From Brettanomyces bruxellensis (Eukaryota > Ascomycota > Pichiomycetes > Pichiales > Pichiaceae): a stretch of 64,000 bases of DNA. Positions within the stretch are counted from its first letter, which is position 1. Every line of letters starts with the position of its first letter. The notes below the pieces were generated by a model, which saw only the letters and a program-made list of their open reading frames with translations, was not told where the DNA came from and made no database searches. The stretch covers positions 191,001 through 255,000 of the forward strand of contig NC_054690.1 of assembly GCF_011074885.1 (NCBI RefSeq). The letters are read 5' to 3'. The translations under genes were made by a program, and so were the position numbers. Positions 11,042 to 22,100 of this stretch are shown in pieces.

Positions 11042-12270
11042 GCCTAGCCTATATTTAATATTTTATTCATGTATATAACACGACAAAAAGAAGAAAATGG
11101 AAACAAAAAAGTTGAACGGTGGGCTCTGGGCGTTGTTCGTAGCAATCTTACACAATGTTTACAATATAAAAGAAGATATTTTCAGTCACCGAGAATTTGT
11201 ATCCGAAAAAAAAAAGAGTGCATGACCGGTATTTGAATATAATGCGAAAGATGAAACAATAAAACGTTCATGCGCATTTCGGTGATTGGACTTGCGACGC
11301 TTGGCAATAACTGCGCCTCGTTGAATGTGGTCACAAGTTTTACATACCGTAATAAGAAGAAGATAGAAGCTGCTGGGACTGGATTAGAATTTGAAGAATA
11401 AAGAGGCTAAAAAATTTGCGTTTGAAAAAGTCGGGTGCCAAGAAAAATAAGACTAAGATTCCTGTGTAAAAGAAAGTTAAAAATGTTTAATTTTAGGCGT
11501 AGAATACGTATTTTTCAGTGGGTCAAAATGGTAAACGAGAGAGATAAAAAAAGGATGGAAACAAATAAGAAAAGAATCTGAGGAGTGGAGCACATCACTG
11601 AGTATGACAATGCCAATGGTGTTTAATGTAAATGTAATTTTGTGATGAATGAGATAGAGAGAAAGCAAAGAAAGAGGACGAGCTATTTATAATTCTTTAT
11701 TATTATTATTTTTGTTTTGTTGCTGTACACAATGCCAGACGGCAGAACGCAAAAAAATACACAGAAAGTGCATAAAATATTGGAATTAATTTATGAAAGT
11801 CAGAGGCAGAGCGAGTATACGGATTAGTGGAGGAGCCCCGCAAAGCAGGCAGTTCGGCAAACGGCATTATTCGCACGACATTAAAGAGGCTGCAAAAGCA
11901 TAAATGTGCAAAATATGAAGTCACGGTGAAAGCACATTTCGCATTTCTGTTATGTCCGATCTTTCCAACGTTCCTCAGGGGGAACAAAGATTCGCATTAT
12001 TAAAGAATAGTTTCGCACTGCATGTGTGGTTCCGCTTCCGGACAGGTTAAAAAAAAAAAAAAAAGGAAAGTTAGTTGTTTACCGCAGGGCTAACGCCGAG
12101 GCATTGAGGCAGATATTTGGGGATATTTTTGCTGGGGCAAAATAAATTGAAACGGGAGGTGAATTTTCAGCCAAGCAGCATTCTGTCGAAAGAAGTGATT
12201 TTTAGTCTTTAGCAGTCGCAACTATAGCAATCCAGTACTACTAAGAAAAGCCAGAAACGCCAGTAATACT
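11042..12270. other. 1.2-kb intergenic region, long CRZ1 promoter
   Basis: No gene seen. Several A-rich runs occur (for example 12048-12064), with a TTATTATTATTATT run near 11695-11712. The region just before the CRZ1 ATG (12090-12270) is less AT-rich and probably holds the 5' leader. Short minus-strand frames (11477-11668, 11706-11987) show no domain. Confidence 0.5.
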
Positions 12271-14282
12271 ATGGCGGACAGAAGCAGGAGTAGTTTAGAC
12301 CAGATTTCAGGAAATTCTGTCCAGTCTTCCTCCATTCCAGATGACACCTTAAACGACATCATGAACTTCAATCTTGACAGTGGAAGTGCACAGTACACAG
12401 GCAGTGGAGGGCCGCGCGGGCAGCCTGATGCTAGCATGCATGTTAACCACGATAATATGCAGACAAGGGCCCCGATGCTGCCGAATATCATGATTGAGCC
12501 GGCAGGATTTGGTGGGCCGGCGATATCCTCCCAGGGCAGGCCTACCGGGGAGCATACGGGGGGCCAAGGGGAAGCCGGGGCAGACTTCGAGGGCTCTTAC
12601 CAGAGCGGGCTGCTTTTGCACCCGCTGAGTGCTGCCAGCAACAGTTATTCTGATCTTTCGAACACTTCTCCGTACATGTCAGCCCCGGAGTCTCCATTTG
12701 GGGACGATGACGATCTTTCCAGTTTTATAAACTCTGCACTTGGCGATGCCCGTGGGAGAATGCCAGGGGGAATGCAAACAGTTCAAGAAGGAGAAGTTCA
12801 GGAAGGAGAAGTTCAAGGGGGAATGCAGACAGAAATGCAGGCACTAAATCAAGGAGGGTTAATGGACCCGATCGAGCAGTTAGCACCGTTAACCGTTGGA
12901 AACCTCCAGCAGCAGGAGCAACTACAGAAGCAGCAAATACAACAGCAACAGCAACAAATACAGCAACAACTGCACCAGGTGCAACTTCAGCAACTCCAGC
13001 TGCACGACTCCACGGCAGATAGGCTAGTGTTCGGGGCAGCCGAGGCCACCGACCACTCGCTTGGCAACTTCTTGGCCAGCCCGTTTTCCGCTGCCTCGCC
13101 AAAGAGCTTTTCCGCAAGCCAAAACGACAGTGACTACCTCCAGTCGCCGTACGCGACCCCGTCTGCCAACATAGTTGAGAATCCGGAGGCCGTTGCAGCC
13201 AAGACGCCGTCGCTTTTCTCGCAGTCGCCGTCTCGAGCATCGTCTGTGAACCTGGCAGACGACGTGGCCGTCCAGGGCCAGTTATCCGGATAGAGAAGGA
13301 TGTTTCGGCGGGAGTTTCGGCGGGAGTGTCAGTGGGGGCCCCAGTGGGAGGGCCTAGTGACTCAGCAGATGCTCCCCCGGGTCCTACCGGGTCCTCCGAG
13401 CAGCCTCCGGATACGTTTCTCTCGATTCCGGCCGACGAGCCCCACGGCCGACGCCGGGGCAGCGTTTCGTCGAGATCGCACTCGCGGAGATCGTCGTCTT
13501 CACACACGAGGGGCTCGTCACGGTCGAGAACTTCGTCCCGGGTGAAAAAGCCGGACTCTGGGGCCGGATCCCGGTCGGGATCCCGGTCGAGATCCCGATC
13601 CAGGTCCAGATCAGCATCCATATCCACCTCCAGGCACTCCAGGCAAGGCTCGGACTACGAAGAGACAGTGGATGAAAACGGCCACCTCACGTACAAGCTG
13701 TCCAGGGAAAGGCTAAGCGACTTGGCAGCCCCTGCATCAGCAGGAAAAAAGAAGATGCAGAAAAATCCAGCGACGTTTGTATGCAAAGTGTGTGGCAAGA
13801 AGTTCACGCGACCGTACAACTTGAAGTCTCACATGCGTACACACACGAACGAGCGGCCGTACGTGTGCTCGATATGTGGGAAGGCGTTTGCCCGGCAGCA
13901 TGACCGGAAAAGACACGAGGACTTGCACACGGGAGAGAAGAAGTTCCAGTGCCGGGGAGTTCTTGCAGACGGCATAACGGTATGGGGCTGTGGGAAGCGG
14001 TTTGCCCGGACAGATGCCTTGCGACGGCACTTCCAGACCGAGTCGGGCAAGGAGTGCATCCGGCCATTGCTCCAGGAGATGGCGCGGGAGAAGGAGGGGT
14101 ACCGGGGGCGGGGGTCCGCGGGGCTTCCTGGATCTACCGGGCGGACCGCTACCCGGGAGAATATCCCGGGGCGCGAGGCGATTCCGGCAGAAGGGACCAT
14201 CAGCGGGCAAATGGCGGGCGCGAAAATTTTGACCCGGTGGCCATCGCCATGGATAACGCCAGGGCAACCCGGAAGGGCCTGA
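12271..14282 (+). CDS. CRZ1: Calcineurin-responsive C2H2 transcription factor CRZ1, frameshifted
   Basis: Transcription factor activated by Ca2+/calcineurin dephosphorylation, controlling ion homeostasis and wall genes. Part 1 (12271 to about 13277) is Ser/Gln-rich with a Q-rich patch and the SP/SR-rich [11 protein letters not shown] region typical of Crz1. Part 2 (about 13278-14282) holds an RS-rich stretch and the C-terminal zinc fingers: [40 protein letters not shown], then the atypical [17 protein letters not shown] finger with the Crz1 signature. Total about 670 residues. The calcineurin-docking PxIxIT-like motif PVIRIE (13278-13295) lies in the second frame and overlaps the TAG that ends the first (13291-13293), so the break precedes it; GGC-CAG at 13276-13281 looks like a run with one base lost. 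The gene is visibly richer in G+C than its neighbours. Confidence 0.9.
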
Positions 14283-14496
14283 AGGACAAGAAAAGTGGCT
14301 GATGGTAGAAAAGTGGCTGATGGTAGAAAAATGACTGGAGGGAGAGAAATGGCTGGAGGTAGAAAAAATCTGCCAGGTGACTCCGCGCCCGTTTCCTACG
14401 ATGCATACATCTTATTCTTGTACTAATACGGAATTTGTAGATTTATAATTCATTAAGTGACATACCTTGAGAGTAGGGAGTGAAGTGTTGAATTGC

Positions 14497-14980
14497 ACTA
14501 ATGGCATTAATTGTACTAATGAGATTAAATTAATTGCTAATGGGACTAGATTAATTGCTAATGGGATTAAATTAATTGCACTAATGGTATTAAGCTAATC
14601 ACACTATAATATTTTAGTTAATTACTTCAAGTGTGACGCCCATTACTTTATGGCGTTCTAGTATGAGTGTTTTTAAGGCTAAAAGTATAAAAGTAAAGAA
14701 GGTAAAATGCACATGCCTAAATACCTAATCCTTATCAGCGAGGCTTTGTTGGACATAAACTAGGTACGGCTGTTTTCGGCAGACGCGACTGTCGACGCAT
14801 CTATTATCATTTGACTGATTGCATCTAGTTAATTGCACTAACGATAATAAATTGAATGCACTAATTGCATGGAGTTAATTGCACTGATGTCATTAAACTG
14901 ATTGCACTAATGATATTAAATAAAATTCACTATTTGCATCGAGTTAGATGAATTGCATCAAGTCAATTGCATTGTATCGT
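14497..14980. repeat. Degenerate tandem array built on TTAATTGCACTAATGG-like units
   Basis: Units of roughly 21-27 bases recur on both sides of a different element. On the left, TTAATTGCTAATGGGACTAGA and TTAATTGCTAATGGGATTAAA are adjacent near-identical 21-mers, followed by a TTAATTGCACTAATGG unit. On the right (about 14818-14980) come diverged units such as GTTAATTGCACTAACG, GTTAATTGCACTGATG and CTGATTGCACTAATGA. The dispersed repeat at about 14636-14810 interrupts the array. No coding potential; it lies between CRZ1 and UBP1. Confidence 0.8.
14636..14810 (+). repeat. Dispersed repeat, copy 1
   Basis: Shares long blocks with 22984-23180 in the same order and orientation: CCCATTACYTTATG, TTTTAAGGCTAAAAGTATAA, TAAATACCTAATCCTTAT, then AGCGAGGCTTTNTTGGACAT and a distal CATCTATTA. 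The blocks are separated by small indels, so the copies are old. No open frame, no tRNA-like boxes. It could be a decayed solo LTR, an unknown non-coding RNA or a conserved regulatory block. Confidence 0.8.
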
Positions 14981-15036
14981 CTCCAAGACCCTAAGCGCCG
15001 AAAAATTTGGAATATGATAGAACAGGAGCAAAGAAC

Positions 15037-15059
15037 TTTTTTTTTTTTTTTTTTTTTTT
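15037..15059 (+). promoter_or_regulatory. Poly(dT) tract in the UBP1 promoter
   Basis: Uninterrupted run of 23 T about 190 bases before the UBP1 ATG. Such tracts exclude nucleosomes in yeast promoters; the function here is inferred from position only. Confidence 0.5.
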
Positions 15060-15251
15060 CATTTTTTCCCTCCTTCTTCACCCCACTATTTTTCCTCAAG
15101 TCCTGCTCACTGCTCACAGCTCTACTATGCTTCCGCTTTCTCATACACTGATCCAAATTCAAACATTGCTTCAACTCAAATACACTACATCTCTTATTTC
15201 TTCAATTCAAGCGAGCAACATCTAGAGCGGCGCTTGAAACGGTAATATTTG

Positions 15252-17339
15252 ATGACTACAGGATTGCACCTCACTCTCATCACTACCATTACTTCCTATT
15301 TTCTATTAACAGAATCATCAGTAGCGGAATTCAACCGGCCGGAAACTTTCACTCCAGACAACTTGGAGGACTCCAAAGAGAACCTCAAAGGTTTCAGTCT
15401 ACTAAATCAAGTAACATCCAAAGTGTTTCACGGATCAACAAAAAGCGGCAATTGGACATTCATTGTCTCCGGTGTAGCAACATTCCTTTTCCTAGCGGCA
15501 ACAACCGACTGGCTACTATCCTCACGCGGCAAGAAACGCCCCTTCTATCAGCAGTTACATAGCTTTATGACCAGACTTGGCGAAAGATTCAGCTCGGCTC
15601 TAAGTCTATACAGTACTTCCGGCTTCAACAGTGATTCACACTTGCTAAAGTTTCACTCCGATGACTACAAGAAGGCCTTGAAGCTTGGTGGATATCCGGG
15701 AGGCCTCGCAAACGATGGAAATACGTGCTTTATGAACTCTGTCTTGGAGAGTCTCGCCTCTTCTCATGAGATTGTCGATTTTCTCACCCAGTTTACCGAT
15801 AACTCTGATGATAACGAGAGCCAGAAATCCGGCTTCTTCCGGAAGAAGCAGCTCAAAGCTCCATTTTCTGATGCTCTCCTTGAACTTTTGAATAAGTTGA
15901 ACGGGAGACATGGCCGGAGAACACACACGTACAAGACGAAAAGACTTCTTTCGTCCATGAAGGACGGACCAACTAAAAGCATGTTTCTCGGCTATAACCA
16001 GGAGGATGCCCAGGAGTTCTACCAAAGCTTGATGCGGCAGGTCGAGAAGGAGTTCAAGAAAGTCGAGATGCAGAAAGAGGGCTTGCTTGTGGATGAAGAT
16101 TTCGATAAATCAGAGGCTGAGAAGAGAAGCCAGTCGCAAATGCCTCGAGAAAGCTTTGAGGATAAAGCCGCAGGAATGACTATGGGGTTGGAGGATTTGG
16201 GATGCCTTGGCAAAGTGTATGTTCCAGCAGTTCAGGTGGATCCGGATGTTGCTGGTGTTGAGTCTAAGGTATATCCTCTGAAGTTTGTCACTCCTGTTGA
16301 TGGTCTTATCTGCGAGAGGATAGGATGTACGAATTGCGGCGAAACAGGCGGTATTCGATACACGGTGACTTCTGGGCTTGGACTAACACTGCCTTACAAC
16401 TCTGACACAGCCTACCGGCTTGAGGACTTGATGGATGAGTGGAAAAAGCCTGAAACTATAGACGGTGTGGAGTGTAACAGGTGCGGATTAAAGAATATGA
16501 AGTCGGGACTCGAGCAGAAGCTTGCCGAATTCAGGCAGAGCACCGATTCGACTGCTGGCAGGCTTGTCGAGCTGACGGAGAAGCGAATTTCGGAAATTGA
16601 CGAAACGCTTTCAAAGCCAATCATCAACGATGATGATTACAACCGGCTCCACACGAAGAACATGGAGAAGAAGTCTACGAAGATTAAACAGGCATACTAT
16701 TCGCGTCCACCGGCTGTGTTGTGTATTCATGTAAATAGATCGGTGTTTGATCCTCGCACGTACACGGTGAGGAAGAACAATGCAAAGCTTATATTCCCGA
16801 TCCATCTGAATATCACGGATTATGTTGCTACACCGGATGATATTAACATGGATGCTAGGATGCCGTTCAGGAAGAGAGACACACCGTCTGAGGAAGAAGA
16901 TGATGGAAAAGAAGCAGAAAATAGCTCTGCACATGACCCACGCCTCGAGTACACATTGAAATCGGTGATTTCGCACTTTGGAACTCACAACTATGGACAT
17001 TACATAGCATTCAGAAGATGCAGACAGATGTGGTGGAGGATTAGCGATGAGATAGTTAGGCTATCTTCAGAGAAAGAGGTTCTTGCATCACAGGGAACGT
17101 TCATGCTTTTTTACGAGCTCACGAGCAGGAGCAAAGGCGAGGAGCCAGAAGAAGTTGTTGCAGATGAAACATATCCAGATGATACTGCCAGTAACGACAG
17201 TTCATCAAGTTTGGGAAGTTGCAGTAGTAGCATCCCGTCTGAAGAAGAAGATCATTTGCCAAGCTCAACGGAGACATCCCCGGACTCGATGGATGAAGAA
17301 GCACAGAAGCAGTTCATAAATGCACAGGCAAACTTATAA
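15252..17339 (+). CDS. UBP1: Membrane-anchored ubiquitin-specific protease UBP1
   Basis: Cysteine protease (USP/C19) that removes ubiquitin. The 695-residue product has a hydrophobic N-terminus and a membrane span at about residues 70-90 (WTFIVSGVATFLFLAATTDWL). The Cys box GGLANDGNTCFMNSVLESLA places the nucleophile at about Cys159, and the His box HFGTHNYGHYIAFRR places the base at about His583. The NDGNTCFMNS form and the N-terminal anchor are characteristic of yeast Ubp1 (809 residues). A zinc-ribbon-like pair of CxxC motifs (CTNCG, CNRCG) lies between the boxes. The TTG one codon upstream (15249) is not the start; the ATG at 15252 is. The tail is acidic and Ser-rich. A CTG at 16389 encodes the Leu of the GLTLP motif conserved in USPs. 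Confidence 0.88.
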   Translation: MTTGLHLTLITTITSYFLLTESSVAEFNRPETFTPDNLEDSKENLKGFSLLNQVTSKVFHGSTKSGNWTFIVSGVATFLFLAATTDWLLSSRGKKRPFYQQLHSFMTRLGERFSSALSLYSTSGFNSDSHLLKFHSDDYKKALKLGGYPGGLANDGNTCFMNSVLESLASSHEIVDFLTQFTDNSDDNESQKSGFFRKKQLKAPFSDALLELLNKLNGRHGRRTHTYKTKRLLSSMKDGPTKSMFLGYNQEDAQEFYQSLMRQVEKEFKKVEMQKEGLLVDEDFDKSEAEKRSQSQMPRESFEDKAAGMTMGLEDLGCLGKVYVPAVQVDPDVAGVESKVYPLKFVTPVDGLICERIGCTNCGETGGIRYTVTSGLGLTLPYNSDTAYRLEDLMDEWKKPETIDGVECNRCGLKNMKSGLEQKLAEFRQSTDSTAGRLVELTEKRISEIDETLSKPIINDDDYNRLHTKNMEKKSTKIKQAYYSRPPAVLCIHVNRSVFDPRTYTVRKNNAKLIFPIHLNITDYVATPDDINMDARMPFRKRDTPSEEEDDGKEAENSSAHDPRLEYTLKSVISHFGTHNYGHYIAFRRCRQMWWRISDEIVRLSSEKEVLASQGTFMLFYELTSRSKGEEPEEVVADETYPDDTASNDSSSSLGSCSSSIPSEEEDHLPSSTETSPDSMDEEAQKQFINAQANL

Positions 17340-17553
17340 TGGCACGACACTTAATGAGTTGGATAAAATTCCTTGCTGTATTTAGAAGACCCTCCATTAA
17401 CGTTATTAGCGTTACATGATTAAATGGTATTACGTTTATTATATTAGAAATAGATTAAGTAAGATCCGTTGTAAAGCAAAAGTTTCGTAACTGTTGACCG
17501 CATGTCAGATTTATCAGCTTCTATCAACTTCTATCAACTTCTATCAACTTCCA

Positions 17554-18021
17554 TCAACTCCTATCCTTTGAAAGCTCTTCCTTGATGAGTTCCTGAAGAT
17601 CGAAATCATATTTGTTTGGATCCTGGTCATCTTCAACAGTCGTTGCCGTACTTGTTGAAGGTGTCTTTCCTGGTTTGTCCAATAGATGAAGTTTAACTGG
17701 TATGTCATCTTCTGTTATCTTGACATTCTTCACCTTGTGGTAAATTTCCTTCAAGCCGGTTTTCGTAGTACCTTTGGAAACAGAAGAAGATGCTGCTATA
17801 TAACTTTCCTCTTCATCAGGTGGGATGTATGTAGAGGAGCTTAAAGGCTGATGAAGTTGTTTCTGTCTCACCTCTTCAAGATGTATGGCTTGTTGTTTTC
17901 TTTTCTTTTCGAAATAGTCATCGTTCCTACTGTACGAAGCCACACCGGATATCTTCGGCAAGATTACTATGACGGCAATCATTAAAGCCGCGACAATAAG
18001 TAGCACTATGAAGCTCTGCAT
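17554..18021 (-). CDS. Small single-pass membrane protein of unknown function
   Basis: From the ATG at 18021 the product is 155 residues. It begins with one long hydrophobic segment (SFIVLLIVAALMIAVIVILP), then a charged KKRKQQAIHLEEVRQKQ helix and a polar tail ending DPNKYDFDLQELIKEELSK. The short N-terminal anchor with most of the protein on one side suggests a tail facing the cytosol, in the ER or another organelle; this is inference. The acidic NKYDFDLxELIKEE ending looks conserved, but I could not place the family. The frame continues upstream to 18102 without another ATG. It is convergent with UBP1, with 214 bases between the stops. Confidence 0.65.
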   Translation of the reverse strand: MQSFIVLLIVAALMIAVIVILPKISGVASYSRNDDYFEKKRKQQAIHLEEVRQKQLHQPLSSSTYIPPDEEESYIAASSSVSKGTTKTGLKEIYHKVKNVKITEDDIPVKLHLLDKPGKTPSTSTATTVEDDQDPNKYDFDLQELIKEELSKDRS

Positions 18022-18360
18022 GAGTGTTGATGTTATTGTGAAGAGAATGATTGGTAACTGGAAATATATGTAATAGAGTTCCCAGTTGATGAAATGCCCC
18101 ACTCTGATGGAAGAAGGTAGATTTTTGGCTGAGAGGTCGATCGACTTTTCAGGATCTTCAACTGAGAGCCAAATTTAACAGTTGAGTGGGTGCGAAAAAT
18201 CCGCTAAATATATAATATTTTATTCAGCAGAACATTTTAAAGCGGCAAAATATCAGACAACATATTTTAGCCGCGGAGTTTTGGACATAGTTCACCCAAA
18301 CAAAGTGGATGCTCTTACAATGGCATATTAATGCTAAGTGTAGTTGATCTACAGTGGTTA

Positions 18361-18773
18361 ATGTTAAAGCGGTTGGTGAATTGAAAAATGGATTATCCAC
18401 TGGTATTACCCCGTGTAAAACAATAAGTGGAGTAAAAATAAAGTTTAGTGATTACGTAAGCAGGCAGATAAGTCAAGGCGGAGATTTAATCGGTGCAACT
18501 TGGGTCCAAGGTAAATCTAGTGTTGGTTTTACTTATTTCGAAAAAGGCCGATTCAAATTGAAAACTCAGAGAATACAAGCAATGTTGAGAAGGGATCCGA
18601 CTACAATTAAACTAAGCTCCGAGGACATTAAAGAGTTCACGAGAGAGCAGAGATACAAGATGATAAGCGAAAAGACAACAAGAAGGGGAAATAACCAGAA
18701 TGAGAAAGATGAAGGCGGTTCGAAGGACAGCGAGGACAAGCGGTCAGAATGGGTTGGTGGTGAAGGTAATTAG
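18361..18773 (+). CDS. Small basic protein of unknown identity, start probably frameshifted
   Basis: The long frame (18354-18773) contains a compact folded-looking domain (FSDYVSRQISQGGDLIGATW, FTYFEKGRFKLKTQRIQAML) followed by a charged Lys/Glu tail, but has no ATG before it; its first upstream codon candidates are GTG and then a stop. An ATG at 18361 in the neighbouring frame reads MLKRLVN and stops; one added base at about 18379-18381 would join it to LKNGLSTGITPCK. This gives about 137 residues with a short basic N-terminus compatible with mitochondrial import. An unseen upstream exon ending at the TCTACAG at 18348-18354 is the alternative. No family recognised. Confidence 0.5.
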
Positions 18774-18779
18774 GATAAG

Positions 18780-19110
18780 ATAGAGGGGAAGATAAAGAGG
18801 AAGATGAAAGGGAAATTAAGAGATAAGATAGGTCAAGAGAGAATTTAAGCTACTAGAGGAATTAACAAAAGAAGTTAAGATATAAATTAAGAGAGAAGTT
18901 AAGATACTGGGGTAATTAACAAAAAAGTTGAGAGAGAAGTTAAGATACTAGAGAAGTTAAGATATAAATTAAGATTCTAGAAGAATTAACAAAATAAGTT
19001 AATATACTAGAGAAGTTAAGAGAAAAGCTAAGATAAAAGTTAAGGGAGAAGAGAACTTAAGATAGAAGTTAAGAGAAGTTAAGGAAGTAGAGAAGTTGAC
19101 AGAAGATACA
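18780..19110. repeat. Purine-rich degenerate tandem repeat (AGTTAAGA units)
   Basis: The plus strand is almost wholly A/G/T with recurring GAAGTTAAGA and a longer unit of about 40-55 bases (TACTAGAGGAATTAACAAAA followed by GAAGTTAAGA), seen at about 18850, 18905 and 18976 in diverged form. It lies in the 3' flanks of both neighbouring genes, which converge here. No coding potential. Confidence 0.75.
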
Positions 19111-19192
19111 AAAGTAAACCACATGTGACAAATTAAGTGTACATAGGAGAGTCTAAAGTAGCAAAAGTAATATACATTACACATGAGCTGAG

Positions 19193-22100
19193 TCAGGTCT
19201 TCTTTGGATGAGGCAGGCCAGATGGGGCAGTGTTGCTGGCCGGGGACAAGGAACCGGAGGTGTGGACTTGGGTGGTGGAAGAGATGGCAGGCTGGTGTTT
19301 GGCATCGTGGATCGGGGAACCGGAGGCAGTGGTCTCTGGCTCCTGGAGCAAAGCAGGGATGTTCTTCAAGACACCATCGATCTTCTCCAAGGCCCTGCTT
19401 GCGACATCGAAACTGTGGGAGTTGACCTTGAGAATCCAGCGGTAGTCGAACAACTGCTCTTTGTAGGCAGCGGCCTCGTGGGGCGAGGAGGAGGTGACGT
19501 ACAAGAGGGCGGCGAAGATGCCGATTAGTGCGAAGTTGTGGACGGCGGAGGAGTACCAGAAGGCCTGCATGTGCTCGGCCTTGAGGTCACGTGCGAACTC
19601 GATGGACGCGGTGAGTCTGGTCTTGGCGGCGTTGCGACAGACACGGACGAGCTGCTGGGGAGGAGCCGGGTCGTGCTGGCTGTGCAAGGCAGCGATGATG
19701 CGGCGGTGGAGGGTGATCTCGGTGGCGAAGTAGGCGAGCTGCAAAGTGCCGTTGCTGTTGAAGTGGCGGGGCTTGACGGAGGCCATCTGCAGGTCCTTGG
19801 GAAGCGAGTGGTACCAGTTTCGCAGCTTGAGCTGAAGCGGCTTGGCGTGCAGAAGCACGTTGTCGATGCTGCGTATGTGCAGCATTGCCGCCGGCGTGTA
19901 GAAGGTGTCGAGGATCTCGCTCAAGATCTCGCTGAGCGACACCATGTGCACGAAGGCCTTGCGGCCGTTTTCCACGTCCGAGGAACCGGCTCTGAGGCTG
20001 TCCGGGTCATCGTTGGCCTTCTCGGGGAAGTCCTCGAGAGACACTTTGCCGACCAACCAATCGCGGCCCTGGGCTATGTGGCTGGGCCGGGCCTCAACAA
20101 GGGAAGACCACTTGTCCTGGATGAACACGGCCCAGGCCAAGCGGCGGCGGAGGCCCCTTTCCCACCGGGGCAATCTCCAGTGGCCGCACTCGAGCCCTAA
20201 GCCCAAGTCCTCGGCCACCGCGACGACCTGCGACGACAGCAACCAGTTCTTGTCGGCGGAGTCGGGCGTCCGGCACTGCAGCAAGAGGAGTCCGGCCTGC
20301 ACGGCACTCAGCTTGGGCCGGCGGATGACGTCGCCGAAGGCCCGGATCGCGAACCGGTGCAAGGACTCGACGTTGGGCTTGGGGAACTGCGAGAGGGCCG
20401 GGTCATAGTCCCACCACTGGATGGCGAGCAAGTACACGGCTGCCAAGAGTGGGGCCCCGAACTCGCGGTGGGTCCGCGCGTACTTCTCCAGGAAGATCTT
20501 CTTGTGCAAGATCGGGAACGACGGGTGCACCGTCCGGAAGTAGAGGTCGATCAACGCCTTGCCGTGTGGTGCCACGTACCGCTCCACCGTGTCCGCGTCC
20601 CGCTCCGACTTCTCGTACAACGCCTCGCTGAAATCGTCCCGCAACACGAACTGAACGTCGTCGGCCACTTTCCGCACCGAGTTCGACTTGTCGAGCGAGA
20701 ACTGGTCGATCTTGTCCAACGCGATGTGCGGCAGGAAGATCGGGTCGTAGATCGACGTCGCCCCGACGTAGAAGCTCGATCGCGGGTACTGCAAGCTGAG
20801 TGTCTTCTTCAACAGCGACTTGCCCCTCATCGTCGCGTAGTCGCGGATCGGGTGCACGTTCCGGACGGCGATGTTTGGCGGCGGCTCGATCGACGGGTCG
20901 TCCATCTTCATCCTCTTGTCGCTGCCCTCCCCATTGCCACTGCTGCTGCCGCCGGCCCCTCTCTCTAACCCCCGCTTCAACGACCTCGCCGTGTCCGTGA
21001 ACGTGCACTTCAACCCCTTCTCCTGGCACATCTTGCACGAGTGGATCTCCGGGATCATGATGCACTTCGTCTTCCTTCTCCGGCAGTGGTCGCACGGCCG
21101 GACTTTCGTCCGTGGCTGTGGAGGTGACTTTCTTCTTCTCCCCCGCAGCGTTTCGCCCGCTGCCTTCGCCCCACTCCCGGCCAGCAACCCGTTCCGGAAC
21201 CCGATGTCGATCGCCCGCCTTGTGGCCGCGTTGGTGCTGTTGTATGCACTGGCAAACTGGCCCCGGAGCATCTGCTGCTGCCCGGCTGCCGCCAGCTGGG
21301 CCATCTGCAGGGCTGCCAACTGCTGTTGCTGCTGCTGCTGCTGTTGTTGTTGTTGTTGTTGTTGCTGCTGCTGCTGCTGTGGGCCCTGATACTGTCCCTG
21401 GTACTGCTGCAAGGCCACCGGGCCCATCCCGGCCAGCGTCGACTGCATCTGCGGCATGGACAGCTGCCCCGGTGTCGCGGGTGATGAAACGGCACTCGAG
21501 GAAACTCCACCGGCCGAAAACGGGCCGTTATACTGCTGGCTGCCGCCCGGCGGCGCATTATTCGGGCTGCCACCACTCGTCGCACTGAAATTCTCAAAGC
21601 TGCCCATGCTGTAGCTCGAGAACCCGTTCCCCAGCCCAGAGGCCCGACCCTTAGCCTTCGGCACCTTCTTCGCGCGGAAAACACCCGTCATCCCACCTGC
21701 CACGGGGCCAACTGGGCCAGATGGGTTCACCACGGTGTTCACCACGGATCCTCCCGCGTTTCTCGGGCCATTCTTCCCTCCACTACCTATTCCCACTCCC
21801 TGGTGCGTGGTCTCCTGCTGCGCCTCCAAGAGAAGGTTCTGGTACTGCTGGAGCTGGAACGCGTAGTCCGAGGGGGACGGGGCGGCACTCGATGCCGTGT
21901 TCACCGGTGAAAAAACGCCGTTGCTGCCTGCACCACCAGCACTGGTCACGTTCTCCGTCCCGGAACCCGTCCCAGAGCCTGCCCCGGCGTTCGCGCTCGC
22001 ACCTGGCATTGCCCCTGTGCCAGACTCCATACCCAATGCAGTCGTGTCATTCAAGAAGTTCAACTCCTCTGCTGCCTCCTCCCACGACCCATAGTCAAAC

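Noticed and set aside
12725..13627. 300-codon minus-strand frame over CRZ1
   Set aside because: Antisense of Gln/Ser/Arg-rich coding; Asp-Arg and Leu-Pro repeats are codon mirrors.
13800..14300. Several frames on both strands over the zinc-finger region
   Set aside because: All are shadows of GC-rich CRZ1 coding sequence.
19538..20968. Long plus-strand frames over the DAL81-like gene
   Set aside because: GC-rich coding DNA lacks stops on the other strand; the zinc cluster and regulatory domain are on the minus strand.
20403..21095. 230-codon minus-strand frame
   Set aside because: Alternative frame within the DAL81-like gene, low-complexity.
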